NCBI RefSeq assembly: GCF_963675165.1
Contig: NC_087388.1
Location: forward strand, 496,001 to 560,000
From: Halichondria panicea
Lineage: Eukaryota; Porifera; Demospongiae; Suberitida; Halichondriidae
Length of the DNA stretch: 64,000 bases
Direction: 5' to 3'
Shown: positions 10,947 through 27,468 of the stretch, piece after piece
Layout: every line of letters starts with the position of its first letter
How positions within the stretch are numbered: position 1 is the stretch's first letter
The notes under the pieces: generated by a model
What the model was told of the DNA's origin: nothing
The model's input: only the letters and a program-made list of their open reading frames with translations
Database searches by the model: none
Program-made: the position numbers and the translations under genes

Positions 10947-13900
10947 ATGATGTCTTACAAGCTTGGTTCTGTGCTGCCGCTGGAGGAGGACAGCCTGCAC
11001 GAGTTCAAGGGACACAGGAACCTTGCTGTGGAGGAGCTGCCTCGCTGGGCTTTCATTCCAGGCACTAATAGGAGGTCCAGGACACCTGTTTCAAGGTCAT
11101 GCAGTGCTGCAGTATTAAATTAATATTGTATGTATAAACCACTGCAGTACTAGCACATTCTGGTAATGCGTTGCACACTCTGGTAGCTTGCTTAGTTAAG
11201 GTCATCACGTCATCAATAGTATAGTATTGGCCATCTTTATAAAAATTGCATGCAATAAGATTCTTTTTATGGTTTAGGCATTATTATTATTACAAGGATT
11301 GCCGTTCTTTCAATCGTGCAAGAGATATATTGTAATTGTATATGAACATCACTTGTTTTGCATTTATATTGTTTTCTTCCATTGCATGCAGAGCTCTGAA
11401 TGGCTTCCTCAACACTGGCGGAGGTGGCACTGTGTACCTGGGTGTGACTGATGAGGGGGTGGTCAAGGGACTCTACCTCAATCAGGATCAGGTAACCGAC
11501 CAAGCCACCACCACACAATGTCTGCATGTGTTGTATGCTGGAGCAGAGGAGGTCCAACACGAGTACCTCGATTTATAGGCTAAAATTGAGTTATTAGTCA
11601 GTCACATGCAACAATGACTTTAACTTAGCAGGTGACCAAGACCTAATGGAGGTACACACTCTGATGCTGGAGATATCCCATGCAATAGTCTATTCATGCA
11701 CAGTCAGCAGTGTACCATATTCAGTTAATTTACCACTAGTCAATGCAGTTATTAACCAATGTGGTACTTACTTGTCCAGTGTGGCAGCTGGAAATGGCTT
11801 CATGTAATTCTGTGGATGTTTTCATGCATACCCTTCCTTGCATGCTGTTTCATGGCTGTATACAGATTGACCACGTGAGAGTGTCACTGGCTGACCTGAT
11901 GAGCCGCTACTGTCCTCGTGTGTCCAGGTCCAGATACAAGGTGGGTGATCTGCTGGTAGTAGTCTCTTCAGAGCTTATGACTGTTCCCTTATATATATTT
12001 GCTATAAAGAAGTGCTTGTATCTGTGATTAGGGATGTCAAAAGCAGAAATGTTTCTTGTGTATGGATTTAAAAGGGCTATTAATAAAACAATTAACAATT
12101 CTGGAATACAATCATGTAGGTGGCATTCTGTCCAGTAGAGGGCACTCGGTATGCAAGATCTCATCTAAATGACAGGTACAACATTATATATAAAAAATAG
12201 CATATATGTACTTACAACAGCTTATAGAATAATTATGGCTACAGGTAATTAAAAAAAAACAAAACAACCAGTGGTTGAGTTTTGGAGTAATGTTGTGGTG
12301 AGTAAAATAGAGTAAAAACAGAGATAGGTAGACTGTTAGCTCCACCCTGGCTAGCCTAGGCCTTCATCAGTAGTAGTGCTGTCAGGATCATGACCACCAT
12401 GGCAAGTGGGGTAGAGATCAACCTCTGTCCTGAACCACTTAGCCCACAGCAACCAAACCCACCACCACCTGCAAGAATATAGTTATATAGCATATTATAA
12501 TGACTGATGTTAAGTGCACCCACTCATTACGATTATGTCAATCTTAGTTACTGTACCTGCGGCATTAACATCTGCAATTTCCGATATAGGATTATTTTGT
12601 CCTTGTTCTTGTGGTGGTAAATTTGTCCCATCTTCCTGCACTACAATCAGGGAGGTTAGCTCTGTCACAAAGTTGTACTGCAGTGCGATAGTTAGTGCTC
12701 TCTGTTCAATGTCCGCCTTGAGAGTAGCATCATCTGTGAGTAGAATCGTATGCAATAGTATGTAACGCAACATGATTGGATTGTGATTGCACGGTACATG
12801 ATTATTATTCTCATATTTCTTTGATAGAGATAAGCCACCCCCGAATGAGACTACTGTACACAAAACAAAATATGGGCGAAATGTCCAAATGGCGCGTAAT
12901 TACCGTATTACTAGAATATTTTGCTGGTGAAAAACCTTTGCGAATGAGCCAATCAGCAGAAAATTTGACCCTTTGCGATATAACTATTGCGTTCTGGCAA
13001 GGATCGTGTGTATTTACTAGTAATAATTAAGGTTTTGCGGATTTTATTGTTGCAAATTGATCAACCCTCGCAAAGTTCGCAAATGTTTGATGCTCGCAAA
13101 ACATTCTAGTAATACGGTAGAAGGGTGCCTTATTTCGAAATGATTATGGCATACACTGATAATAAGAACTTTGCTATAAATGTACATACACATGTATTTT
13201 TAAAAAGCTTATAATTATAATGTCTTGCTGTACCTATAATTATTGCTAGTATTAATTTTTACACTCACTCACCCGTTACGAGCCTTTGATTGAGCAGCTG
13301 TTGAATAGTAAGGTAGGCCGTTAGCCGTTCAGTCGATGGTTCTAGTCCTCCGATTAAACTCCGTTCCCCCGTATTGACCTCACCCGTAAAACTGACCATA
13401 CCCATTGTTCCTGTACCCGTGACTGTTACAGCTGCAGTCTCTAGATTTGCGCAAACAGTGGCTGAAAATTTGCCCGCTATAACAATTTCAGAGCCTTTAA
13501 AGAGAATCGGAAATTCAGTGTTGGATATTTCGTCATAGCTGTTCTCTGGATAACTAATGCGTACTGTGTGTAAAATTGGAGATGAAATTTCGTCAAAGAA
13601 GCCTTCCAACTGCTGGGCCGCATCCTCGGCTTCGTATATGCGCCTCACAATTCCGTTATTATCAAGGGACAGTCGCTCTAAAAGTCTAAAATTGAGGCTG
13701 AAACCAAATCCAAGACAGTTTAGGGAAATTCTTGTGCCATGAATTAGTGTTTTTGCGTTGTTTTCAATCTCTGCTTCGTTTGTCACACCAGCTGTGGGCT
13801 CTCCGTCCGTCAGCATGACTAGTAGCGGTATGTTCATATCTACGAAGTTGCTACGCAATATATTTATCCCTTGTATAAGTCCGCCATTAAAGTTGGTACC

Positions 13901-16900
13901 ACCGTTTGCGCTTAAGCTACGAGCAAAACTTATTCCATCCTGTTTATTTTCAGTAGTAGCCAACAGTAAATTGCTGTTCCACACGTAGACATCACTGGAA
14001 AATGTCACCATGGTGAAACGATCAGATGGTCGCAGTTCACCGATAATCGTCTCGAGGGCTTGTCTGGTTTGATCGATTTTTGTACCTGACATGGACCCAG
14101 ATACGTCAATCACGAAGACAATATCCACCGGTATTTGTTCGATGCCTGAGGGGGAGAAAAACTGAGCAAAATAGCAGTTATTTACGACAATGAGGCCAGC
14201 TCCGCTTGCAGGATGGTTGACGTCAAACTCCACCTCTAAGTCACGTGCAAGTCCGAGATTATTATCGTTTTGTTCCTCAATGGAGGGTGAGTATCTGTAG
14301 AACACTTCTCGTTGTGATACTACCTCTTTGGTCAAGTAGTTTGAGCCTTCTGTGATCATTAGTTCTTGGTCGTCTATAACCCGTATATTGACTTGGAAAT
14401 CTTCCACTATTTGTCCTGGATTGAGGTTGATCACTTGCTTGTATCTAGAGGCTCTCCTGACGATAAGCTCTTCATAGTTTAGGGTGAACGTGGCATTAGT
14501 GTTTGCAGCTGTGTTTATGTTTATCTGAAACAAGCTTGTCCCCCTATAGAAATAACGTGTGTCTAATGGTTAGCTTGTTTATGGCTGTATAGATATAACA
14601 TCAGAGGAGGTCTAACATGCATGTACGAATCACTACAAGTTCAGTGCATTGATGTTATTGCGATCATGTGATAACACCCAGCGCCAATGCACTAGCACTT
14701 GTAATGATTCGTGCACGCTTGTCGGACCTCCTCTGATAGTTATGTGTGTCAAGTGTGTACATAAGATAATTTGATTATTATTAATAATAATTTCCCCAAC
14801 ATTACTTGCATTTTTGACACTAACAATAATAATAATAACAATAGTGTCATTGTTACCTTGACTCCACCAGCCCCACATTCTCCCCTGCTGATACTCTGTC
14901 TTGGAACTCTTTCAGAGCTTCTTCTTTCTCTCTAGCCACTCCACTGTACGTCGTGTCATTCACAATCCTGTGTTCAGAGGAGGGGGGACTAAACTCCATG
15001 CATGCATTATAATTATTTGATATTTGATAATTAAAATTTTAATGTCGATTTTGGCTTCATAAAATAATGTGTACCATGTTATATACCTCTCTGTAAGTTA
15101 CAGCTATATTTTAGTTACAGGCAAAAATACAAAGGTTCAGTTTAACTGCATTTGGTTTAAATGTACGTATATAGCCACGCTAGTAATACAATGTTAGCAT
15201 GACGGCAATTCAGCTGTTTGTAGTAGATGTACAATTAAGCTACTTATGTTTCGTGGGCACTCACATTCTGAAGCTTGATATGAAGGCTGTCTCTGGCAGC
15301 TGTACTTGAAAGACAAGAGTTTGTGCCACAGAGTCGCTGTTACTAATAACACTGGTGATAGTGGTGACAGCATACCTGGCAACTATCAGAGAGTCCACAT
15401 GAAACTTCTGATAGGCTATAGTTTGTGGGGCCTGCCTCAGGCTGAGGTTGCCTAGCACCAGGGGCAGGCAGAGGTACAGTAGGGAGAGAGCAGCTTGAGG
15501 CGACATGCTTGTTTATGTGCAGCTGGAGATTGTGTGGGAGTTACCCCAATAGTAATCATATTCATTGCATGTGTGGAATGTGCACGGTGTAATGAAACTC
15601 GCAGCATTATCCCCAAGGCAGTATGCACGTACACACACACACTTCTATAGCTACAGGTATCTGTACCACTTAACAGTAAGTGTTTTGCATGTCTATAACT
15701 GTTTGTATAAAGTATTACTCGAATGTTTTGTGAACAGCAAACTTTAAAAGCGTTAATCACTTCGCAATAATAAAATCGCAAAATCCTAAACTGGTACTGA
15801 TTATTATGACACACAATCCTTGCCAGAACGCAATAGTTAGATCGCGAAGAGTCACATTTTCTGCTGATTGGCAAAGGGTTTTCACTCACAGTAATAATTA
15901 TGGTACATATTATACAATTAGTGGCTGTATGGTCTGAATCTAATTGTTTATTTAATGCAGTGGCTACAGCTCTGACTCAGTAGAGCCTACCTCCTCCCCA
16001 CCCTCCAAGCAGACCAAGGCTCATGTCCTCCGTACTTCTACGTACTGCTGGTGTGATCGGGCAGCCTTGGCTCTATACAACCAGGTCAGTCAGAGGCTGT
16101 CTTTATCGCTACCTCACTTATCTCAACTTGCACTCAATGTGTGTGAAGTACATTGTGTGCACAACCACTGTGCATACATAGACTTTACCTGTCTATTAAG
16201 ATGTGCCCGTGTCAATTCTCATGCATGGTCCCTACATTTTGAAAGTACTAGAGTTGGCTCTGTAACTAGAGTTCTTGAGGCCTAAATTCAGTGATTTTCT
16301 AAAGTGGAAGAGCCCGTTCAGATGGTATACTTAAATCCCAAATTTAAAACGAGCCATAATTTCCTATTTAAAAAAAAAAAAATATTAGAGTTATGTCTAG
16401 CATATCTCTGCTATATTACACAAATTGTAACCCCCCCCCACACACACACACACACAGGGCGTACAGTTGCCTATCTACGTGATAGAGATTCGTATACTGC
16501 CGTTTGTGCCCAACCCCTCAGCTCACGAGGACACGCTCCAGCTGGCACCGGTCTACCAGAACGAAGAAGGGACGTCCTTTCTCAGGAAAACTGCTTCCAA
16601 CAAATCAGTGAGAGCAATGCATACAGCTTTGTGATTATCCTGAACTCATAATGTCCCCTGCATTCTTAATTTTCACTGTACGTAGATGAAGTATCAGGAG
16701 ATTGCTGAGTTCACTCGATTGCAAGCTAGGAACCATTTTGAAAAAGTTCTGAGAAGGTACGCATGTATAGCATTAATTCAAAGCGTTCTTTATGTACTAG
16801 GTGATACGTATTATACTAGCTGTACGTGTATTAGAGGCGTTGTGCAACAGTAGTGGAGTACTGTCGTCCATTAATCAATGTGCTCGGGGACTCTTTCAGC

Positions 16901-17343
16901 TGCCATAACTTGAATTCCGTGGATCCAATTTTACTGATTATATGATTTTCTGAAAGCTTAGAAATATACCTTTAAAATGATACCATCAATGTTCATATTT
17001 GAGAGATGACAGAATTTACCAATTTCGGCCAAATACCATGGATTATATATAGCCCATGGTCCAAGGCCGAAAAAGGACAAATTATGTCCCCATTCAAATT
17101 TTGGATTGAAACACATCATTTGAAAGGTCTCTTTCTAAGCTTTCGGAAAATCTATACATTTTTGACATTGGATCAACGGTACTCAAGTTATGGCCTCTGA
17201 AAGATGTTCAACTACGTACATTGTAACATTATAAGTACGTTATGAATGCCTCTCTTATGCACTACTCTAGGCAAAGGAGCATGCTCGTTATGTACCAGAA
17301 TCTCTACACATCGCTGCTTCTGTCTGGGCCGAACATCAGTTAG
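10947..17343 (+). CDS. Schlafen-like protein with AlbA_2 domain
   Basis: Eight exons in phase: 10947-11095, 11392-11491, 11866-11940, 12120-12175, 15961-16084, 16458-16607, 16686-16756, 17271-17343; 265 residues. The N-terminal half carries the Schlafen AlbA_2 signature: LEEDSLHEFKGHR, then SRALNGFLNTGGGGTVYLGV. The later half continues it with PIYVIEIRI and APVYQNEEGTSFLRK. AlbA_2 folds bind or cleave RNA in Schlafens; small proteins of this length resemble SLFNL1. The start was taken at the first of two adjacent ATGs; an upstream exon cannot be excluded. Intron 4 is 3.8 kb and contains a whole gene on the other strand. The last intron contains a copy of the ~330 bp repeat family. The final exon frame follows from donor phase; another frame of the same exon is also open, so the C-terminus is less certain. 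Confidence 0.75.
12356..15506 (-). CDS. VIT/VWA-domain protein (ITIH-like), probably GPI-anchored
   Basis: Five exons: 15265-15506, 14857-14967, 13273-14543, 12557-12733, 12356-12468; 637 residues, all junctions in phase. Residues 1-20 form a signal peptide. A VIT domain occupies about 25-150 (SGVAREKEEALKEFQDR, SAGENVGLVES). A VWA domain starts near residue 257 with an intact MIDAS motif DIVFVIDVSGSMSG, followed by MLTDGEPT. After the VWA comes the ITIH-typical QYNFVTELTSLIVV. The protein ends in a short polar stretch (CCGLSGSGQ) and a hydrophobic tail with no cytoplasmic part, which reads like a GPI-attachment signal. It is shorter than vertebrate ITIH proteins (about 900 residues) and has no ITIH C-terminal domain. 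The family binds extracellular matrix; a surface adhesion role is inferred. The gene lies entirely inside an intron of the opposite-strand Schlafen-like gene. Confidence 0.88.
12903..13117. mobile_element. MITE with CCGTATTACTAGAAT termini
   Basis: It starts CCGTATTACTAGAATATTTT and ends AAAACATTCTAGTAATACGG, inverted repeats of about 20 bp with one or two mismatches. It is flanked by TA on both sides, as expected for a TA target-site duplication. It lies in the VIT/VWA gene intron. Confidence 0.9.
14602..14735. mobile_element. Foldback MITE with CAGAGGAGGT termini
   Basis: The left arm CAGAGGAGGTCTAACATGC.. and the right arm ..GTCGGACCTCCTCTG pair over about 40 bp (ACGAATCACTACAAGT against ACTTGTAATGATTCGT). 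It lies in the second intron of the VIT/VWA gene. Confidence 0.85.
15711..15903. mobile_element. Degraded CCGTATTACTAGAAT-family copy
   Basis: TATTACTCGAATGTTTTG at the left, and interior CCTTGCCAGAACGCAATAG and TTTCTGCTGATTGGCAAAGG, match the 12903 element in reverse orientation. The right terminus is decayed. It sits just before exon 5 of the Schlafen-like gene and covers the start region of the nested gene. Confidence 0.7.
16875..17215. repeat. Single copy of the ~330-bp repeat
   Basis: Matches the units at 61280-62820: CCATAACTTGAATTCCGTGG, CCATGGTCCAAGGCCGAAAA, TTGGATTGAAACACATCATT, GAAAGGTCTCTTTCTAAGC. In the last intron of the Schlafen-like gene. Confidence 0.85.
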
Positions 17344-17698
17344 TGCAGCCTCGTTGATTGAACCTCATTCTCTTAATAAGAACATTGTATCGGATCACCA
17401 TTTTGTATGCAATTATTGGACCTTAATCGGTGATTGCTTAACATCATTTTACCGGATCATTCATTTCATCATTTATTTCATCATTTATTCTTTCCCATTT
17501 ATTAATTGATTTCAATAACAATTAAGTGAATAAAGTAATATTAAACACCTGATAATGATAATTATAGCACTGTACACTTCATACACTAGATTCACAAAAG
17601 CACAAAATAATAAATAATTATTAATACTTCATTAATTAATGACATTTAATTGCCTATAATATTTATGAACAACAACTATGTAGTACATACAACAGTTT

Positions 17699-18611
17699 CT
17701 ATCCTACCACCAACATTGTATCCGTCTGAAACTCGTAATGGGGGACTTCCAAATTGAGAGGAGCTGGCCCTTTCCTGACACGCCCTGAGGCATCGTAATG
17801 AGAGCCATGACACGGACAATAGTAGCCTCCGTAATCTCCAGCATTTGAGATGGGCACGCAGCCGAGATGAGTGCACACACCGATCACCACCAACCACTGC
17901 TCTCGAACAACTCGCTCGTGATCATGCTGAGGGTCTCTCAGAGAAGTGACGTCCACACCACGTACTTCCTCAATCTCGTCACTCGAACGGTTTCTAATAA
18001 ATAGGGGCTTCCCCCGCCATTTTATAATCATGTTTTTCCCCTCTGGAATCATGGACAGATCCACCTCGATATTAGCCATGGCCAGGACGTCAGCAGTAGC
18101 AGACATACTGCTCAGTAGACCAACGACAGAGTTCTTAGCTAAATGAATGCCAACCACACCCCCTCCCAGTGTGACCGCATAAGTGGCTGCTTTTCGTCCG
18201 AGATCATTTGATCTTTTATCAGTCTGTTGACTTTCTGCTCGTCTGTACTCACTAAAATCAGGGACAGAAAGGTCAGTGTGTCCGTAGCGAACTGGCACCA
18301 ATGCTGTAGGGAGAAAAGAGAATAGAACAGGTAAGCTAGGAGTTTTATTCTAGTGTGGTGCGCTTTAATTAGAAATTTAATACACAAACAGAACAGTTCT
18401 CTATCTCATGCTCACGTTTTGATCTGGCTGTGGCTGAAATGGGACCCCATGGCAGGAACGACGGTGTCTCTAGTTTTCCTCCAGTCGGTAGGGCTATCTT
18501 TTTTGGGTGAGAAAGACTCGGAAGGGTAGTACAGAATGGACCAACTCCCCAAGTGGCTGTAGCTGCCAGGTACTTAGAGGCTGACTGTGCGAGTAGCTTG
18601 GTGGACAGCAT
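17699..18611 (-). CDS. UQCRFS1: Cytochrome b-c1 complex Rieske iron-sulfur subunit, mitochondrial
   Basis: Two exons, 18416-18611 and 17699-18303; 266 residues, close to the family length. It is the electron-transferring 2Fe-2S subunit of respiratory complex III in the inner mitochondrial membrane. The N-terminus is Ser/Ala/Lys-rich like a mitochondrial presequence. A Gly/Val-rich transmembrane helix lies near residues 108-130. Cluster motifs are intact: CTHLGC at about 209-214 and CPCHGSH at about 228-234, giving the two Cys and two His ligands and the disulfide Cys pair; the conserved GPAP loop follows. The start codon is 204 bp from the start of ZC3H3 on the other strand, which suggests a shared promoter. 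Confidence 0.97.
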
Positions 18612-18815
18612 CTCGTCTTCTTAGGTACGTTTCTATGCCTGATTTTCAGAAGTAGTTCCAGTTATTAATTAAGTTTCCGATTAGCCTCGGTGACCTTTGA
18701 CCTTGTTCAACAGTGTTGTTATGGGAGAAATTACGAAAATATCTAATTATCCGCCAAGCTCTCCAACTCTGCAATATTGAAAACAAAAATACACCATGCA
18801 GATAATTATTATTTT
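18612..18815. promoter_or_regulatory. Putative bidirectional promoter, Rieske / ZC3H3
   Basis: Only 204 bp separate the divergent start codons of the Rieske gene (minus) and ZC3H3 (plus). The spacer must hold both 5' UTRs and core promoters. I see no obvious TATA box at a fixed distance from either gene. Confidence 0.5.
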
Positions 18816-22860
<4,045 letters not shown>

Positions 22861-23331
22861 GGTGTGGCTATTGGAAGCACTGAGGTAAGAGAAGCTATAG
22901 TGTTTGTTAACAATACTACTTCTTACTCCAAACAGGTGTTGATAAAGTTGTGACTATTATAATTATACAAACCACAAGAGATTCACTTTCTCTTCTCATT
23001 CAGTTTAGCTACTAGTATGGTTCAGTGAACTGTTCATAGCTAGCTAAGCAACCACATGAAAGAATTCGTTCTGTTCTTAAAATTAATTTCGTTCATTATT
23101 TTGAAATTTGATACTCTTATTCATTGAATGGATGGATGGATGAAGCGTAACTAAGCATGCAGTACTTCACAAACAAACACCTTCGAATTAGCAATTTGTA
23201 TTGTAAATTATAGCTCTGTATAAAACTAAGAACAAAGTTTGAGACTATAATAGAACAATTTTATTATGAGATGATGAAATAATGATGATACAGTGTAGAA
23301 ATGAATCACTGTCATTGTTCTAATAAGAGAT
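22861..23331. other. Convergent intergenic region, ZC3H3 / CAP gene
   Basis: 470 bp holding both 3' UTRs. A short GATG(GATG)n run occurs near 23129-23143. Nothing else was seen. Confidence 0.5.
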
Positions 23332-25891
23332 CTAGCATTCAGTTGTTATGATTTTTCCCTTCCCACGCTCAAGTTTTGCAATTATACTAGCCACACCCCC
23401 TTGATCCACGCCCACCTGGCTCTCCTCCTGTTCCTCGTGAATCAACTCCAACCCTATCATCGGAACTCTGCCCGTTTCTTCCCATCCCTGATTGCTTGAA
23501 GCCTCAGTCGAACTTTTATTAATAAAACGGCTCTCCGGATATGACAAGCTCGGCATCACGAAACTGAATGTGTTTCCTCTCACAGGGTTGTTGTCGTCTT
23601 CAAAATGAGGGGTGGGCGGGTCGGGTAAAAGGGGGCGGTCCACTTCAATGGGTTCAGAGGTCGATCGAGAGTGGCCTGGTGAAAGATAGTGTAACTGTGA
23701 AGTACAGACGGCTTCTTGTTTAGGGGGAAACCCAGAGTCCCTTACTTGTATTCTTCGTCTTGAACCTGCAGGGGCGCTGGTTTGATCAGGTGTTTGGCAA
23801 TTGCACATTTTTATTGCTCGCTTCTTTCTCTTTCGATTTGCAGCTACTACAACGAATAGTAGGAAGAGTAAAGCAATTGCAGCTATAGAAGGAATCACTC
23901 CGATTAGAATCGAATAGAGATTGGGTAATCTAGCTTCACTGGAACAAGGGTCATTACATGGACAGCTGCCTCCGGTAGTTACGTTTTGTGTGACAGTGAC
24001 TGTAATGGTGTACTGTAGTACAGGGCTTGAGGCGATTGAGAGAGATGGTTGGATAGTAGTCGTCATGGTGGTTGAGGATGGCACATCTTTGGCAGCATCT
24101 GCAGGGAGGAACAATAATCAGTTTAACAACCATAATGCATACAAGTAACATACACTGTACTACTCGAATAACTACACACCAGTACTGCATTGATCATTGA
24201 TCGTGAATTAAGGATCATAACTTGTGTTTAAATAGCCCAATTCAAATAATTTTGTGATTTTGTGATAGCACAGAATGAGCTCTTTCAGATGGTATGTTCA
24301 GTTCACAATTTTCAATTGGACCCAAATTTGACAATTTCCCCCACCTATAGCCCACGCTTTTTTGACGAAAATGGGCTCGAAAATGACCATTGATTTTAAT
24401 GCACTATCTGAAAGGGCTCAATCATAAAATCATAAAATTAGTCCATTCAAACTTAAGTTATGGCCTCTCAAATATTCCTGATATTGCACAAGCGTATTCA
24501 GTACTGGTACATAACTTACAGCAGAGAGTGTCATTCCGACAGTCTGGTGCATAGGTGGGGCAATCTGAACACCAGTCTCCACCCATAGAGTACGGCCGGT
24601 CATCCGGCAAGGAGGTCAAGTTGAGGGGCTCCATTGGACTGCAGTAATGGAAGGGTGAAGAATGCATTTAACTATCTCATAAAATACTGACACTGTACTT
24701 TTGCATTTGCGATACAAATTACGTTCATGAACATACACATGTGCTATAAATGACACTGTGCCCAGCAATCAGAGGCTAACATGCAAGATTGGACTAAATA
24801 TAAAAGCACGGGAAATAAGAGCACAGAAATATTAATTTTTATTGTATACCCTGGACTGTAGTTGCAAACGATGACTGACGCGTTTTCACTGCACTCTGTC
24901 ACTCCACAGCCGAGGTACTGAGACTCCGCCCACACCACCTGCACACATACACACACACACGAGTGGTATCATAGCAGAATGCAAACTAGCTAATGTGTAT
25001 CACAAACAATATCACAATATCACAAACACGTTGACAAAACACACACTAAACACACACTCTAGCATATACAATAATAATGGACTCAAACACATCAGAAATT
25101 ATAGTGTTTCATCTTAGGCTATTGCATGGACTACAATAGCATGGAGTAATGGAAAAGGACCTATTTTGTTGGTTTCTAGGGCTAAAATAACGATTACGAG
25201 GAATAGTTAGCCTTAGGGCAGGCTGCGATTTTCTAAGTTCAATGTAGATGCATGGACTCACATACATACCTGTAAGTACTCTTCACAATAGTTCCCTGTG
25301 CAGCTATCTGGCCACGTCACCAGTACAGACTCCACCCAGTACGTCTGTAGCAGCTGACTGTACATGTAGCTAGCCTCGTCCAGCTCATCAGTGCTCACAA
25401 TCAAGAGGCTCTCTCCGACAGCGGGGCCGAGGGTGTGACGTAATGGATTCCTGGCAGTGCTGTTCTGAGGGCATGTCTCAGAGTAGTTCTGAGCCAGCGA
25501 TGCAAGCGTGTCATTCCAGACCTACGAGGGAGAAGCATATTTCATCGATTGTTAAATGCACAACAAAATATAATACTCATTTTACAGACAATTCTCAGTT
25601 AATGTTGAAACTATCAACTGCTCACACCAGCTGACACTTCTGTTATACCGTATATCTAGATATTAGTAGGACCTTTATCTAAAACGTGAAGCACACACAC
25701 ACAAAAATAATTATCTCTATAATGGATACCATTTCGAGCATGTTAGTGGCCGGAGGGATCACACTGCTTCTCCTGAGGTTGTGCCACTCGAGTAGGTCCT
25801 CCTCATCGTCTAGACCCAGTCCTTCTACCTGTTGCCCCACGGCAGTAGTCACCAGACACAGTAACAGCACTACTCTCCACAAAACAGCCAT
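23332..25891 (-). CDS. Single-pass membrane protein with extracellular CAP domain
   Basis: Five exons: 25730-25891, 25270-25521, 24850-24938, 24520-24638, 23332-24098; 462 residues, in phase. A signal peptide (1-19) is followed by a CAP/SCP domain at about 33-170. It has LLEWHNLRR with the family's first His, VWNDTLASLAQNY, the loop GPAVGESLL, then VVWAESQYLGCGV and VIVCNYSPG, the standard CAP2/CAP1 signatures. A Cys-rich hinge (CSDCPTYAPDC) and a Ser/Thr-rich stalk follow. A transmembrane helix spans about 268-293, with RKRKKR as stop-transfer, then a cytoplasmic tail of about 170 residues. The membrane anchor and long tail set it apart from secreted CRISP or pathogenesis-related proteins; GLIPR1-like proteins are the nearest architecture. 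The function is unknown. Confidence 0.85.
24215..24475. repeat. Dispersed repeat, related to 6120 and to the 330-bp family
   Basis: ATCATAACTTGTGTTTAAAT at the left and AACTTAAGTTATGGCCTCTC at the right, with GAGCTCTTTCAGATGGTATG and AATGGGCTCGAAAATGACC between. The ends share the CATAACTT../..AAGTTATGGC pattern of the 330-bp repeats. It overlaps the intron before exon 24520-24638. Confidence 0.6.
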
Positions 25892-26472
25892 CAGTGTTCA
25901 GTACTCCAATTCAGCTCAATCCAATTCATCCACAAATAAGTATTCTCCAGTCTAGTAATAATTTCTCATGCAGTCTATACTCTGAAGCTAGCAAACTTCT
26001 TTCTTTTTGTCTCCTAGGGAATAGTATGCACCTTAATAGTGATTACTGATCTCTCTAAACTGTCTAGTCTCTTGCAGCCTAAGGGCCCAAGGATCATATG
26101 AATAATGCATAAGAATTTACATCTAAGGTGTCATGAGTACACATGTGTGGAGGCATTGTACTGAACAATGGGGTATGGTTGTACTCCATTGTGATCTGAA
26201 AGGGGCTATTAATTTAAGACTTTGGCATAGCTAGTGTGATGTACTACATGCACATATATGTAGTGAAAAGTGCTTGACAAGTCCAATAATTATAATCCAT
26301 CAACAATTTTCATATGCAATTAAATAGAACAATGTGGTGTTTTATAATGCACTTACTGCAATGCTAGAGTACTTAAATAAAAAATAGAGTATAATTATAA
26401 TAACGAAGGGGAATAGTCTCTCATTGCACAACTAAAAACATATACAGTGTCACACACCTCATACACAAGTTA
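25892..26472. other. Spacer between the CAP gene start and the Rab-like gene end
   Basis: Both genes are on the minus strand. The spacer holds the CAP promoter and the Rab 3' UTR. No repeat or ORF of note. Confidence 0.5.
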
Positions 26473-27468
26473 TCATTTGCAGCATCCACTCCCACTGCCT
26501 GAATCCTTTCCCTTGCCGTCTCTCAGACTAAGGACTGGCCCAACGTCCGTTTCACTCTTACCACTCGACACAATCTGTCTCGCTACGGCCACAAAAAGTT
26601 CATCAAAACCCTCTCCAGAGAGCGCAGATAGCTCAAAAATTAGCTCTGGCTTTATTCCACAATTTTCAGCCACTTCTCTAGCTCTTTGTTTGCTTACTAG
26701 CCTTTCGTCTAGATCGCTTTTATTTCCCGCTAAAGCACGGACAATATTCGTGTCCGTCTGAACGAATTCTAGTCTTTGAGGGCTCACACTGTCCGACCAG
26801 TCGTTGACGTTAGCAATGGATTCTTGGTTGCTTAGGGAGTACACGAAGATGACTGCACTAGCACTTCTGAAGTAACTGGGAGGGACAGTCCCTTCGAAGC
26901 GTTCCAGACCAGCTGTGTCGTGGAGAGTGAGCTGTGTGTGTGAGGTGTGTGTGAGGTGTGTGTGTGTGTGGGTGGGTTAAAACAACATAATTATGACTAT
27001 GACATAAGCTAATTTGTACTAAAGTGGGCTATTTAAGTCAAAGCAAACCGTGAATAACAGCTTTGAGTGTGATAGGTCAACACTCAAACAGGAAATGGAG
27101 GGAGATCATAAAGCAAGCTGCCATTTTAACACTTATTATTTAAAACACACTCTTCTAATAGGATTCGCTCTATTACAAAGATTTCTGAAAAATTAGCCCG
27201 TTTGAAAAACCTACCACTGCACTTTGATCTAATCGCCAAATCGGTTAAAAGTTCAAATTATGGAAATCTTAAATTAAGTATTTATTTCAGCTCTCACCTC
27301 AACGAGTTCTCCGTCTACCATGATCTGCTTCTTGACCTCTATACTTCTCTTGACCCGCTCGTCAATGTCATCCGGGAATTCCCCTGTCTCAAAGCGTAGG
27401 AACATGGACGTCTTGCCAACATTGTAGTCTCCAATCATGACAACCTTGTGCTGGGGCATGGCAGCCAT
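26473..27468 (-). CDS. Rab-like small GTPase with Leu at the catalytic Gln position
   Basis: Two exons, 27298-27468 and 26473-26931; 209 residues. G1 is GDYNVGKTS (residues 13-21), G4 is GNKSDL, G5 is ELSALSG, and the C-terminus is GCCK, a CCX double-cysteine prenylation signal typical of Rabs. G3 reads DTAGLERFEG, where Rabs almost always have DTAGQERF; the substituted residue, Leu66, corresponds to Ras Gln61. The usual switch I Thr is also not evident (KRSIEV instead of the T-I-G-V-D pattern). Rabs act as membrane-trafficking switches. Slow or absent intrinsic hydrolysis is inferred from the Gln-to-Leu change. I could not assign a Rab subfamily. The start codon faces HELLS across 432 bp. 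Confidence 0.9.
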
